DNA of 43,088 nt, taken from positions 1 through 43,088 of the forward strand of contig JACQEG010000035.1 of the NCBI GenBank assembly GCA_016200665.1. The letters are read 5' to 3'. Both the position numbers and the translations under genes were made by a program. This stretch comes from Chloroflexota bacterium (GTDB taxonomy: Bacteria; Chloroflexota; Limnocylindria; Limnocylindrales; CSP1-4). Under the pieces are notes generated by a model. That model saw only the letters and a list, made by a program, of their open reading frames with translations. It did not search any database and was not told the DNA's origin. Each line of letters starts with the position of its first letter. Within the stretch, counting starts at the first letter, position 1. This document shows, in pieces, positions 32,393 to 39,631 of this stretch.

Positions 32393-32887
32393 ATGTCATT
32401 CGTCCTCGCCAGCGGCATCCAGGTGCACGACCGCGACGGCAGCCACGGAGGAGGATGGCGGATCCTCCTTCGTGCTGTCGTACCGAGCCTGTTGGTTGCG
32501 GTTCTCCTCGTAGCCTGCCAATCGACAGGTCGAACCTTCCGGGTGACGCTACAGACGACGTTCAATGAGGCGCTGCCAGTCGCCTTGACCGACCAGACGG
32601 GGCTTGTTACCGGAGTCACGCCGGCGGCTGTCGACTCCACGATCGGCTTCGAGCCGGCCGTTCGAGGCGACCCCGAGTCCGGCGCCCTGATCCTGACGTG
32701 GACAGGCGGCGCGTGCGACTCCGAGGCCGCCGTGACCTTCCTCATGCAAGAGGGACGTTACGTGCTGACCCTGGCAACTCACGAGAAAGCCGGGGGTGGG
32801 TGCCCCTCATCAGGCGTGCCCCGCGGCATTCGGATTGCGACCTCAACGCCAGTCCCCATCGACGCTGTCATCGTCACTGGTCGCTGA
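32393..32887 (+). CDS. Small lipoprotein beside the protease, function unknown
   Basis: 164 residues if started at ATG 32393; TTG 32369 and GTG 32423 are alternatives and none has a good ribosome site. It has a hydrophobic signal LLRAVVPSLLVAVLLVAC with lipobox LVAC, then a beta-rich domain (TFRVTLQTTFNEALPVALTDQTGLV, GALILTWTGGACDSEAAVTFLMQEGRYVLTLATHEKAGGGC) with two Cys. It is 36 nt after the protease gene in the insertion, so it may be an inhibitor, anchor or immunity-type partner. No family recognised. Confidence 0.68.
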   Translation: MSFVLASGIQVHDRDGSHGGGWRILLRAVVPSLLVAVLLVACQSTGRTFRVTLQTTFNEALPVALTDQTGLVTGVTPAAVDSTIGFEPAVRGDPESGALILTWTGGACDSEAAVTFLMQEGRYVLTLATHEKAGGGCPSSGVPRGIRIATSTPVPIDAVIVTGR

Positions 32888-32911
32888 CGGTCCGATCGTG
32901 AGGCCGGATGA

Positions 32912-32945
32912 CACAAGCGCGCACCCGGCGGCGGGTGCTCTTGTG
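32912..32945. terminator. Strong hairpin at the right edge of the insertion
   Basis: CACAAG-cgc-GCACCCG-gcgg-CGGGTGC-t-CTTGTG: inner 7-bp and outer 6-bp stems around a 4-nt loop. It lies 24 nt after the lipoprotein stop and 30 nt before the DUF47 stop on the other strand, so it can stop both. Confidence 0.65.
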
Positions 32946-32974
32946 CTCGATCCCGTGCGAGCGTCCGTTGCCGA

Positions 32975-33592
32975 CTACGCGTGCTTGATGGTGATCCGCT
33001 CGATGATGTTGGCGACGTCCTCGCATTTGTCGATCGTCGACTCGAGGAGCGCGTAGACGTCCTTCCACCTGATGACCTCGAGCGGATCGGCGCCACCCGA
33101 GAACAGGTCGGCGATGGCCTTTCGGGCGAGCACGTCGCCCTCGTTCTCGAGGCGGTGGACCTCGATCCAGTACTTCTCGAGGCCCTTGAACCCGCGCAGG
33201 TGGCTGAGCGCGTCGTGGAGCTGCTCGCATTGCTTGACGATGATCGATGCCTGCTGGACCGCGACGGCGGTTGGCGCCTCGATCCGGTACAGGACGAAGG
33301 TGTCGGCGCACTCCTCGATGTAGTCGAGGACGTCGTCGAGCCCGCTGATGAGCGCGTAGATCTCCTCGCGGTCGAACGGCGTCACGAACGTCGCCTCGAG
33401 CCGGTGGCCGATGTCGTGGCTGATCTCGTCGCCGCGATGCTCCGCGTCGCGGATCTCGCGGGCCCGCGCCTCCGGCGCGTCGTACGTCCGGACCATCGCC
33501 TCGAAGAGGCGGGCGGCCCCGAGGAGGTTGGCCGCATCGTCGATGAACAGGTCGAAGAAGCGCGTCTCGCGCGGGATGAGTCTGAGCTTCAC
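32975..33592 (-). CDS. DUF47 family PhoU-like phosphate transport regulator
   Basis: 205 residues, GTG start (MKLRLIPRETRFFDLFIDDAANLL). Helical DUF47 marks: EIRDAEHRGDEISHDIGHRLEATFVTPFDREEIYALISGLDDVLDYIEECAD, and DALSHLRGFKGLEKYWIEVHRLENEGDVLARKAIADLFSGGADPLEVIRWKDVYALLE, with repeated metal-binding E/D-H patterns as in PhoU. It normally regulates or partners Pit; pit is 7 kb away. TACCCT is 7 nt before the GTG, with no ribosome site. Its last 14 codons are duplicated at 30416 on the far side of the insertion. The ORF ends ITIKHA. Confidence 0.9.
   Translation of the reverse strand: MKLRLIPRETRFFDLFIDDAANLLGAARLFEAMVRTYDAPEARAREIRDAEHRGDEISHDIGHRLEATFVTPFDREEIYALISGLDDVLDYIEECADTFVLYRIEAPTAVAVQQASIIVKQCEQLHDALSHLRGFKGLEKYWIEVHRLENEGDVLARKAIADLFSGGADPLEVIRWKDVYALLESTIDKCEDVANIIERITIKHA
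32979..33017. repeat. Right copy of the DUF47 3' end repeat
   Basis: This copy is the intact end of the DUF47 gene. It shares 22 identical bp with 30420-30441 and about 13 of the next 17 bp. Distance between copies is 2,559 bp. Differences fall mostly at synonymous or conservative codon positions, as expected if an element carried its own version of the gene end. Confidence 0.7.
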
Positions 33593-33671
33593 GCCGGCAA
33601 GGGTAGCGCCTCGGCGCGCGGCGGCCGCGCCACCCGCGCCGGCGGGGCGGCGGTGTGCGATCCTCGCGCTC

Positions 33672-34922
33672 GTGGACCCGGTCGCCCTCGTCGCCCTGGC
33701 GATCATGACGGTCGCCCTCGCGATCGCGGTCGGCGTCGCGATCTCGCGGGGGCGGACCCTGGACGGGGCTCGCGATGTGGTGGCAGCCGCCCTGCCGGCG
33801 GACGCCTCGCGCCCGGCCGGCGACGACCTCTCGGACGACATCGGTCGACTGCGACGGCGAGCGGACACGGCCGAGTTCGCCCTGGCGCAGCGCCTCCGGG
33901 ACCTGGCCTACCTTGCGGACCTCGTCGGCGTCGGCATCGTCCGCCTGACCGATGACCTGCGGGTTGAGGTCGCGAACACCGCGGCCCACGTCTTCCTCGG
34001 CCGGGCGCCCGGCTCGATGGTCGGTCGGACCGCCATCGAGGCGCTCGGTGACCATCGGATCGAGGCGGTCGCGATCGCGGCCCGCGAGGCGGGCTCGGCC
34101 ACCGACGAGGTCGCGCCGCAGGGCCCTGACGGTCCCACGCTCGTCGTTCGCGCCCGGCGCTCGCCGATCCTCGGCATCTGGCTGGTCCTCCAGGACGTCG
34201 CCGAGCTGCGCCGCCTCCAGCGGATCCGGGCCGAGTTCGTCGACAACCTGAGCCACGAGCTGCGAACGCCGATCACGACGATCGGCCTGCTCACCGAGAC
34301 GCTGGCCCGCGACGCCGAGCAGGCCGGCGAGGCCGTCCCGGCCCGGATGCGCGACCGGATCGGCAAGCTCGAGGTCGAGACCGGCAACATCGCCCAGATG
34401 GTCAGCGAGCTCCTGGACCTGGCGCGGATCGAGTCCGGCGGGCCGCAGCTGCTGCTCGACGACGTCGATCTCGGGCGGGTGGTGGCCGAGTCGGTGGAGC
34501 GGCTCCGGCCGTTTGCCGAGCGGCAGGGGATCGAGCTGCGGACGACGATCGAGCCTGGCCTGCCGCGGGTTCGTGGCGAGGCCGGCCGTCTCGGCCAGGT
34601 CATCACGAACCTCGTCCACAACGCCGTGAAGTTCAGCCAGTCCGGCGGCGAGGTCGAGGCCGGCGTTCGAGCCGACGGCGGGAGCGTCGTGGCGTGGGTC
34701 ACCGACCATGGCATCGGCATCGAGCCGGCCGATCAGCCCCGGATCTTCGAGCGCTTCTACAAGGCGGACCGGACTCGCACCGGTGGTGGCGGGACCGGCC
34801 TCGGGCTGGCGATCGTCCGGCATATCGTCGAGTGCCACGGCGGCGCGATCGGCGTCGCCTCGGAGCCGGGTGCCGGCTCCACGTTCACGGTCACGCTCCT
34901 CGCGGAGGGACCCACCCCATGA
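33672..34922 (+). CDS. PAS-containing sensor histidine kinase (SenX3/PhoR-like)
   Basis: 416 residues from GTG 33672 (LVDPVALVALAIMTVALAIAV... start at Val); the 503-aa ORF begins inside DUF47 antisense. One N-terminal membrane helix, a linker helix, a PAS domain (LADLVGVGIVRLTDDLRVEVANTAAHVFLGR), HisKA with His195 in FVDNLSHELRTPITTIGLLTETLA, and HATPase: NLVHNAVKFSQ, TDHGIGIEPADQPRIFERFYKADRTR, GGTGLGLAIVRHIVECHGGAIG. The compact layout is that of SenX3/PhoR phosphate kinases. It is divergent from the DUF47 gene over 79 bp. The likely partner response regulator is encoded at 23813. Confidence 0.9.
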   Translation: MDPVALVALAIMTVALAIAVGVAISRGRTLDGARDVVAAALPADASRPAGDDLSDDIGRLRRRADTAEFALAQRLRDLAYLADLVGVGIVRLTDDLRVEVANTAAHVFLGRAPGSMVGRTAIEALGDHRIEAVAIAAREAGSATDEVAPQGPDGPTLVVRARRSPILGIWLVLQDVAELRRLQRIRAEFVDNLSHELRTPITTIGLLTETLARDAEQAGEAVPARMRDRIGKLEVETGNIAQMVSELLDLARIESGGPQLLLDDVDLGRVVAESVERLRPFAERQGIELRTTIEPGLPRVRGEAGRLGQVITNLVHNAVKFSQSGGEVEAGVRADGGSVVAWVTDHGIGIEPADQPRIFERFYKADRTRTGGGGTGLGLAIVRHIVECHGGAIGVASEPGAGSTFTVTLLAEGPTP

Positions 34923-34950
34923 GATCGACCCAAGCCGGACCGAGGAGGCC

Positions 34951-35700
34951 ATGACGACCGTCGACGTCGCGACGCTGAACATCCGCAACATCGCCGACCG
35001 CTGGCCGGAGCGCCTGCCGCTGCTGCTGGCCGACATGGCTGCGCTCCAGCCCGATGTCATGGGCCTCCAGGAGGTCGTGTTCGCGGTCCAGCAGGATCGC
35101 CTGCTCGGCGCCGCAGGTGCCGCGCGCTACGAGGCCCACCGGGCGTGGGCCGGCCGGCCCGAGTACGGCAACGCGATCCTCGTCAAGGAGGGCTTCTCAA
35201 CCGGAGAGCCGGAGCGGCTGGACCTCGGGCTGAAGCGCTCGGCGCTGTGGCTGCCGGTCACCTGCCCCGACGGGACGAGGTTCGCGTTCGTCGCCACCCA
35301 CCTCCATCACGAGGTCCCGGACGAGGCCGCTCGTGAGCAGCAGGTCGAGGCGTTGCTCGGCTGGCTCGAGGAGCGGCCCGAGCCTGGTCCGCTGATCGTG
35401 GTCGGCGACTTCAACGCCGAGCCGGCCGAGCCTGCCTACGCCCGGATGATGGCGGCCGGGTTCCGATCGGCATTCGCGGCGGCGAATGGCGCCGAGCCGG
35501 CGGTCACGTGGCCGTCCGGGATCCAGGCGCCGGGCATGGACACCGACGGCGAGCCCGGCTGCCTCGACTACGTCTGGGTCCGTGGCGCGATCGAGGTGGA
35601 GTCGTGCCGGGTCACGTTCGACCGGCCGGCAGTGGGCGACTCGACCCTGCTCCCCTCGGACCACTTCGGCCTCGCGGCGAGCCTCCGAATCGGCACCTGA
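34951..35700 (+). CDS. Endonuclease/exonuclease/phosphatase (EEP) family hydrolase
   Basis: 249 residues from ATG 34951, AGGAGG very close upstream. EEP motifs: VATLNIRN, DVMGLQEV (catalytic Glu), RPEYGNAILVK, FAFVATHLHHE, VVGDFNAEP (Asp/Asn), LDYVWVRG, LPSDHFGLAASL (Asp-His pair). Metal-dependent phosphodiester or phosphomonoester hydrolase; could act on nucleic acids, phospholipid headgroups or inositol phosphates. No signal peptide. It overlaps the next gene (GDPD) by one base (TGATG), so both may form a phosphodiester-scavenging pair behind the kinase gene (28 nt gap). Confidence 0.87.
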   Translation: MTTVDVATLNIRNIADRWPERLPLLLADMAALQPDVMGLQEVVFAVQQDRLLGAAGAARYEAHRAWAGRPEYGNAILVKEGFSTGEPERLDLGLKRSALWLPVTCPDGTRFAFVATHLHHEVPDEAAREQQVEALLGWLEERPEPGPLIVVGDFNAEPAEPAYARMMAAGFRSAFAAANGAEPAVTWPSGIQAPGMDTDGEPGCLDYVWVRGAIEVESCRVTFDRPAVGDSTLLPSDHFGLAASLRIGT

Positions 35701-36392
35701 TGCCCGACGCCTTGCCTCGTGAACGCTCGTGGCGACGCCCGCTTCGCCTCGCCCACCGGGGCGACTGGCGGGCCGCCCCGGAGAACTCGCTCGCCGCGAT
35801 GACCGCCGCGCTCCGGATCCCGGCCTGCGACGGCCTCGAGTTCGACGTCCGGAGCTCCGCCGACGGCGTGCCGGTCCTGCTCCACGACGCGACCCTCGCC
35901 CGCGTCCAGGGCCTCGATGCGGGCGTCCGCGACCTGACCTCCGACGAGCTCGGCCGGCACGGCGTCCCGACCCTCGCCGAGGTCCTCGCCGCCGTCGGAC
36001 CGGCGCCATTTCTCGACGTCGAGCTCAAGGGCGAGCCGGTACCCGCCGTCGTGGCGGTGCTCGAGGCCGCTCGCGGGTCGCACCTGGAGCACGCCGTTGT
36101 GTCGTCGTTCGAGGCGGGCACCCTGGCGTGGCTCGGCGAGCTGCGACCGTCGTGGCCGCGATGGCTCAACGCGATGAGCCTGGCCAGCCCGTGGGTCGCG
36201 ACCGCGCGGGAGCTCGGCTGCGCCGGGATCTCGGTGGAGTGGACGGCGATCGACGAGCCCAGCCTGGAGCGCGCCGAGGCCGCCGGCCTCGAGGTCGCGG
36301 CGTGGACGGTCCGCGACCGTGCGGCCTATCGCCGGCTCGCGGAGCTCGGGGTGATCGCGATCTGCGCCGAGGCGGAAGCCCTCGACGGCTGA
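35700..36392 (+). CDS. Glycerophosphodiester phosphodiesterase
   Basis: 230 residues; the start overlaps the EEP gene stop as TGATG. GDPD motifs: LRLAHRGDWRAAPENSLAAM (HRG...PEN), GLEFDVRSSADGVPVLLHDATLARV (ExD and HD), FLDVELKGEPV (second metal Glu), and the C-terminal strand AAWTVRDRAAYRRLAELGVIAICAE. It releases glycerol-3-phosphate from glycerophosphodiesters, a phosphate-scavenging step consistent with the kinase next to it. No signal peptide, so the substrate is probably imported or cytosolic. Convergent with arsM, 18 bp apart. Confidence 0.9.
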   Translation: MPDALPRERSWRRPLRLAHRGDWRAAPENSLAAMTAALRIPACDGLEFDVRSSADGVPVLLHDATLARVQGLDAGVRDLTSDELGRHGVPTLAEVLAAVGPAPFLDVELKGEPVPAVVAVLEAARGSHLEHAVVSSFEAGTLAWLGELRPSWPRWLNAMSLASPWVATARELGCAGISVEWTAIDEPSLERAEAAGLEVAAWTVRDRAAYRRLAELGVIAICAEAEALDG

Positions 36393-36410
36393 AGCCTCGA
36401 CGGCCGGGGC

Positions 36411-37244
36411 TCAGGCGAGGGCTGGTTTCGTGGCGCGAATGATCGCGGAGTGCATGCCCTCCGCCACGGCGTGGGTCGGGCGGATGTCGATCTCGGAGAG
36501 GCCTGCCGCGGCGAGCCCGGCGCGGAACTCGCGGAATGAGAGCGCGCCGGCGATGCAGCCGACGTAGGTCCCGCGCTCGGCTCGCTGATCGGCGGTCAGG
36601 AGGTCGTCGGCGACGACGTCGCTGACACCCACCCGGCCACCGGGCCGCAGGACCCGCGCGATCTCGCGGAAGACGGCGGTCTTGTCGACGGCGAGGTTGA
36701 TGACGCAGTTGCTGATGACGACGTCGACCGAGGCATCGGAAAGCGGCAGCGCCTCGATCGTGCCCTTGACGAACTCCACGTTCGTGGCGCCGGCATCGGC
36801 GGCGTTGCGCCGCGCCAGCTCGAGCATCTCGTCGGTCATGTCGACGCCGATGGCGCGGCCCGTCGGTCCGACGCGCTTGGCCGAGAGGAGGACGTCGATC
36901 CCGCCGCCCGAGCCCAGGTCGAGGACGGTCTCGCCCTCGTGCAGGTCGGCCACCGCGATGGGATTGCCGCAGCCGAGCGAGGCGAGCACGGCCGCTTCCG
37001 GCAGCCCCTCCGTCTCACCTGGGCGGTAGAGCTCGTAGCCGTACGTCGCCTGGCTCGCATCGGCGCAGCAGTCCGACCCGCAGCAGTCGGCGTTGGCAGC
37101 GGCGGCCTTGGAGCTCTCCCAGGCGTCTTCCGCGGTCTTGGCGTTCGCGACCGCGAGGGCGGCCTCCGCATAGCGGGCCCGAACGGCCTCGCGGGTCGCG
37201 GCCTGATCGGGGAGCAGGGGAGCGGGCTGGGTCGTGGTGGTCAC
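36411..37244 (-). CDS. arsM: Arsenite S-adenosylmethionine methyltransferase
   Basis: 277 residues from GTG 37244, GGAGG 7 nt upstream. SAM-binding: [40 protein letters not shown]. Arsenic cysteines: CCGSDCC near residues 54-60, ISNCVINL, and YVGCIAGA; these three Cys regions match the thiols that hold As(III) in ArsM. It methylates arsenite in the cytosol to volatile or less reactive forms. It is the second gene after a 71-aa protein, in an operon opposite arsR with a shared promoter region. Length is normal for bacterial ArsM. Confidence 0.93.
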   Translation of the reverse strand: MTTTTQPAPLLPDQAATREAVRARYAEAALAVANAKTAEDAWESSKAAAANADCCGSDCCADASQATYGYELYRPGETEGLPEAAVLASLGCGNPIAVADLHEGETVLDLGSGGGIDVLLSAKRVGPTGRAIGVDMTDEMLELARRNAADAGATNVEFVKGTIEALPLSDASVDVVISNCVINLAVDKTAVFREIARVLRPGGRVGVSDVVADDLLTADQRAERGTYVGCIAGALSFREFRAGLAAAGLSEIDIRPTHAVAEGMHSAIIRATKPALA

Positions 37245-37281
37245 CGGAGGTCCTCCGTCAGGGACGCGCTCGAATGATGAC

Positions 37282-37497
37282 TCAGCAGGTGGCGCAGGCG
37301 ATGGTCTCCCGCGCGCCCGGCGCGAGGCCGATGGCCGCCCGCATGCGATCGATGAGGCCACGGCGGTTCGCCGCGCTGCGATGCGGCTCCTGCTCGGCGG
37401 CGATGCGAGCCTCGTGCAGGGCGATGAGGTGGTAGCGATCGCGGGCCTCGGTCGGGTCGTTGATCGCGGACGGCCAGGTTCCGACGTTGAAGAGCAT
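37282..37497 (-). CDS. 71-aa Cys-tailed protein in the arsenic operon
   Basis: ATG 37497 has AAGGAG 9 nt upstream; the track shows only a longer out-of-place ORF. The product begins MLFNVGTWPSAINDPTEARDRYHLIALHEARIAAE, is helical and basic in the middle (RSAANRRGLIDRMRAAIG), and ends ARETIACATC, a C-x-x-C tail. It is the first gene behind the minus-strand ars promoter, 37 nt before arsM. The CxxC end could bind As(III) or another thiophilic metal, but this is inference. I do not recognise a named family. Confidence 0.68.
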   Translation of the reverse strand: MLFNVGTWPSAINDPTEARDRYHLIALHEARIAAEQEPHRSAANRRGLIDRMRAAIGLAPGARETIACATC

Positions 37498-37538
37498 CTC
37501 GTTGCACTCCTTCGCGGGTCTCGTTTCGGCCCGCCTGT

Positions 37539-37602
37539 ATCGATGGACATCAATATGACAGCAATATCGAGGCTTGTCAATATCGATATTCGTCGATAAC
37601 AT
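37539..37602. promoter_or_regulatory. Divergent ars promoters with ArsR-type operators
   Basis: Plus strand: TTGTCA (37574)-17 bp-TAACAT, exactly 6 nt before the arsR ATG (leaderless). Minus strand: TTGACA (37580-37575)-17 bp-CATATT toward the 71-aa gene. The two -35 boxes overlap. AATATCGATATT (37579-37590) is a perfect 12-bp palindrome in the arsR spacer, and ATCGATGgaCATCAAT (37539-37554) is a 7-2-7 inverted repeat with one mismatch over the other -10. Both fit ArsR binding. Confidence 0.8.
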
Positions 37603-37608
37603 GCGCCC

Positions 37609-37980
37609 ATGGCCCAGTCCACCGATCCAGACATCCGCCTGCTCGCCGCCCTCGCCGACCCCGTCCGGCTCGACATCGTCCGGGAGCTCGCGGGCTCCAA
37701 CGAGGTGTGTGCCTGCGATCTCACGAGCTGCTGCACCGTCCGCCAGCCGACGGTCTCGCACCACCTGCGCGTCCTGCGCGAAGCCGGCGCCGTCGTCTCC
37801 GAGCGCCGCGGCAGCAACATCTACTACCGGGTCGCGCCCAACCTCATCGAGCGCATCGGCGGGATCGCGCGGACCCTGGTTCCCGGCGGCCTCGTGACGG
37901 TCGCGCCGGCGGGCTCCAAGGGGACCCGTCCGGGCGCCGGTCCGGGCGCCGGTCCGGCCGCCGCAACTCCCGCGAGCTGA
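37609..37980 (+). CDS. arsR: ArsR-family arsenite-responsive repressor
   Basis: 123 residues. Winged HTH: IRLLAALADPVRLDIVRELA, then SNEVCACDLTSCCTVRQPTVSHHLRVLREAGAVVSERRGSNIYYRVAP. The C-x-C in EVCACDL matches the ELCVCDL arsenite site, with an extra CC just after it, which supports As(III)/Sb(III) sensing by a three-Cys set. A Gly/Pro/Ala-rich tail (residues 105-123) is not part of the fold. It stands opposite arsM with ArsR-type operators between, so it represses both directions until arsenite binds. The start is supported by a promoter 6 nt upstream. Confidence 0.92.
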   Translation: MAQSTDPDIRLLAALADPVRLDIVRELAGSNEVCACDLTSCCTVRQPTVSHHLRVLREAGAVVSERRGSNIYYRVAPNLIERIGGIARTLVPGGLVTVAPAGSKGTRPGAGPGAGPAAATPAS

Positions 37981-38011
37981 CCGCCCCGAGGCAGGGTTGC
38001 CTCGGCGGTCA
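37978..38011. terminator. Bidirectional hairpin between arsR and phoU
   Basis: TGACCG-cc-CCGAGGCA-gggt-TGCCTCGG-CGGTCA: 8 bp plus 6 bp with a 2-nt bulge, starting at the arsR stop and ending 9 nt before the phoU stop. Serves convergent genes; no T tract. Confidence 0.65.
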
Positions 38012-38019
38012 CGGGACGG

Positions 38020-38724
38020 TCACGGATTGAGGTCCTCGATCCGGCCGGTGGCGAGATAGACGACGTCCTCGGCGACGTTCGTGACCCGATCGCCGATCCG
38101 CTCGATCCAGTGCGCGGCCAGGATGAGGCGAGTGCCCCGCTCGACCGTCGCCGGCTCCTCCCGCATCCGCTCGACGACGTCGGCGAAGACGGTCCGGTAC
38201 AGGTGATCGATCTCGTCGTCGCGGGCGGCGACCTCGCGCGCCAGCCGATCGTCGACGTCGATGAGCGCCGTCACGATCCCGCGCACCAGGTCGGCGGCGA
38301 GGTTGCCCATCCGGGCCAGGGTCGCGACCTCCCCGAGCTGCGCCTCCTCGGCGAGCCGGCGGGTCTGCTTGGCGATGCTCGAGGCGTGATCGCCGATCCG
38401 CTCGAGCTCGAAGGCGACGTGGTCGAGGGCCATGAGGAAGCGCAGGTCGCGCGCAACCGGGGATTGGGTCGCGATCGTCATGACGATGATGTCGCCGGCC
38501 TCGCGCTGGGCCTCGTTGATCCGGCCGTCGCCCTCGATGACCGCCGCCGCCAGGCCGGCGTCGCGGTCGACAATCGACTTCACGGCGTCGCGGATCTGGG
38601 CCTCGACGAGCGAGCCCATCCGGAGGATGCCGTCCTTGACGAGGCGCTCGTCCCGATCGAGGCCGCCGCGGGACCTGAGGTGATCGCCCCGCGCCGCCAC
38701 GCCGCCGTCCGTCTCGATGTCCAT
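38020..38724 (-). CDS. phoU: Phosphate transport system regulator PhoU
   Basis: 234 residues from ATG 38724, overlapping the pstB stop by one base. Two three-helix PhoU repeats: RLVKDGILRMGSLVEAQIRDAVKSIVDRDAGLAAAVIEGDGRINE, DLRFLMALDHVAFELERIGDHASSIAKQTRRLA, then RDDEIDHLYRTVFADVVERM, LILAAHWIERIGDRVTNVAEDVVYLATG. The E-x-x-x-D-H metal patterns are intact. It relays Pst transporter state to the PhoR-like kinase, probably that encoded at 33672. A 25-residue N-terminal lead (ETDGGVAARGDHLRSR) precedes the domain. Last gene of the pst operon. Confidence 0.94.
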   Translation of the reverse strand: MDIETDGGVAARGDHLRSRGGLDRDERLVKDGILRMGSLVEAQIRDAVKSIVDRDAGLAAAVIEGDGRINEAQREAGDIIVMTIATQSPVARDLRFLMALDHVAFELERIGDHASSIAKQTRRLAEEAQLGEVATLARMGNLAADLVRGIVTALIDVDDRLAREVAARDDEIDHLYRTVFADVVERMREEPATVERGTRLILAAHWIERIGDRVTNVAEDVVYLATGRIEDLNP

Positions 38725-39593
38725 CAGCCGAACCGTCCCGAGATGTAGTCCTCGGTCAGCTGCTCGCGGGGGTTCGTGAAGACCTTCACGGTGTCGTCCA
38801 CCTCGACAAGGTAGCCAGCGCGGTCGGTCCCCATGGTGAAGAACGCCGTTCGGTCGCTGACCCGGGAGGCCTGCTGCATGTTGTGGGTCACGATCACGAT
38901 CGTGTAGCGCTCCCTGAGCCGCAGCATCAGCTCCTCCACCTGCTGGGTCGCCACAGGGTCGAGCGCCGAGCAGGGCTCGTCCATGAGGAGGACGTCCGGC
39001 TCCATGGCCAGCGCCCGGGCGATGCACAGGCGCTGCTGCTGGCCGCCTGACAGCGACGACCCGGAGTGATGCAGCTTGTCCTTGACCTCGTCCCACAGCG
39101 CGGCCTGGCGGAGGCAGTGCTCGACGAGGGCGTCCTCGGCCGAGCGACCCTTGACGAGGCCGTTGAACCGGGCGGCCGCGATGACGTTCGTCGCGATCGA
39201 CATCGTCGGGAAGGGGTTTGGCTGCTGGAAGACCATCCCGATCGTGCGGCGAACCGCGGCCGGGTCGACGCCCGGGTCGTAGATGTCGATGCCGCGATAC
39301 GTGATCGATCCCTCGACATGGGCGCCGGGGATGATCTCGTGCATCCGGTCGATGCACCGGAGCAGCGTCGACTTCCCGCTCCCGGACGGCCCGATGATCG
39401 CGGTGATCGAGTTCGGCGGGATGTCGAGGTCCACGTCGCGAATGACGCGTCGCGGCCCGTAGTAGGCGCTCACGGCCCCGATCCGAACAACCGGCGCAGC
39501 GCCGGGCGCCACGACCGGTGCGGCGGCGATGGCGACCGGCCTCGGAGGCGGCACGACCGGTGCTGGCGACGGAGGCAGGTCTTCGATGATCAT
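38724..39593 (-). CDS. pstB: Phosphate ABC transporter ATP-binding protein
   Basis: 289 residues from ATG 39593, chosen because AAGGAG is about 4-5 nt upstream; ATG 39635 overlaps the pstA stop as ATGA and is the alternative. Walker [21 protein letters not shown]-loop VFQQPNPFP, signature [18 protein letters not shown], Walker [15 protein letters not shown]-loop VTHNMQQA. The PNPFP and DEPCSALDP variants are specific to PstB. An unusual Pro/Val/Ala-rich N-terminal lead of about 35 residues precedes the ATPase. It powers phosphate import through PstAC. Confidence 0.96.
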   Translation of the reverse strand: MIIEDLPPSPAPVVPPPRPVAIAAAPVVAPGAAPVVRIGAVSAYYGPRRVIRDVDLDIPPNSITAIIGPSGSGKSTLLRCIDRMHEIIPGAHVEGSITYRGIDIYDPGVDPAAVRRTIGMVFQQPNPFPTMSIATNVIAAARFNGLVKGRSAEDALVEHCLRQAALWDEVKDKLHHSGSSLSGGQQQRLCIARALAMEPDVLLMDEPCSALDPVATQQVEELMLRLRERYTIVIVTHNMQQASRVSDRTAFFTMGTDRAGYLVEVDDTVKVFTNPREQLTEDYISGRFG

Positions 39594-39631
39594 CGGTCTC
39601 CTTGCGTCGTGCTCCTCCCGACCGGCCGAGC

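Noticed and set aside
32874-35060. 728-aa minus-strand ORF across DUF47, kinase and EEP genes
   Set aside because: Another-frame shadow of three recognisable genes.
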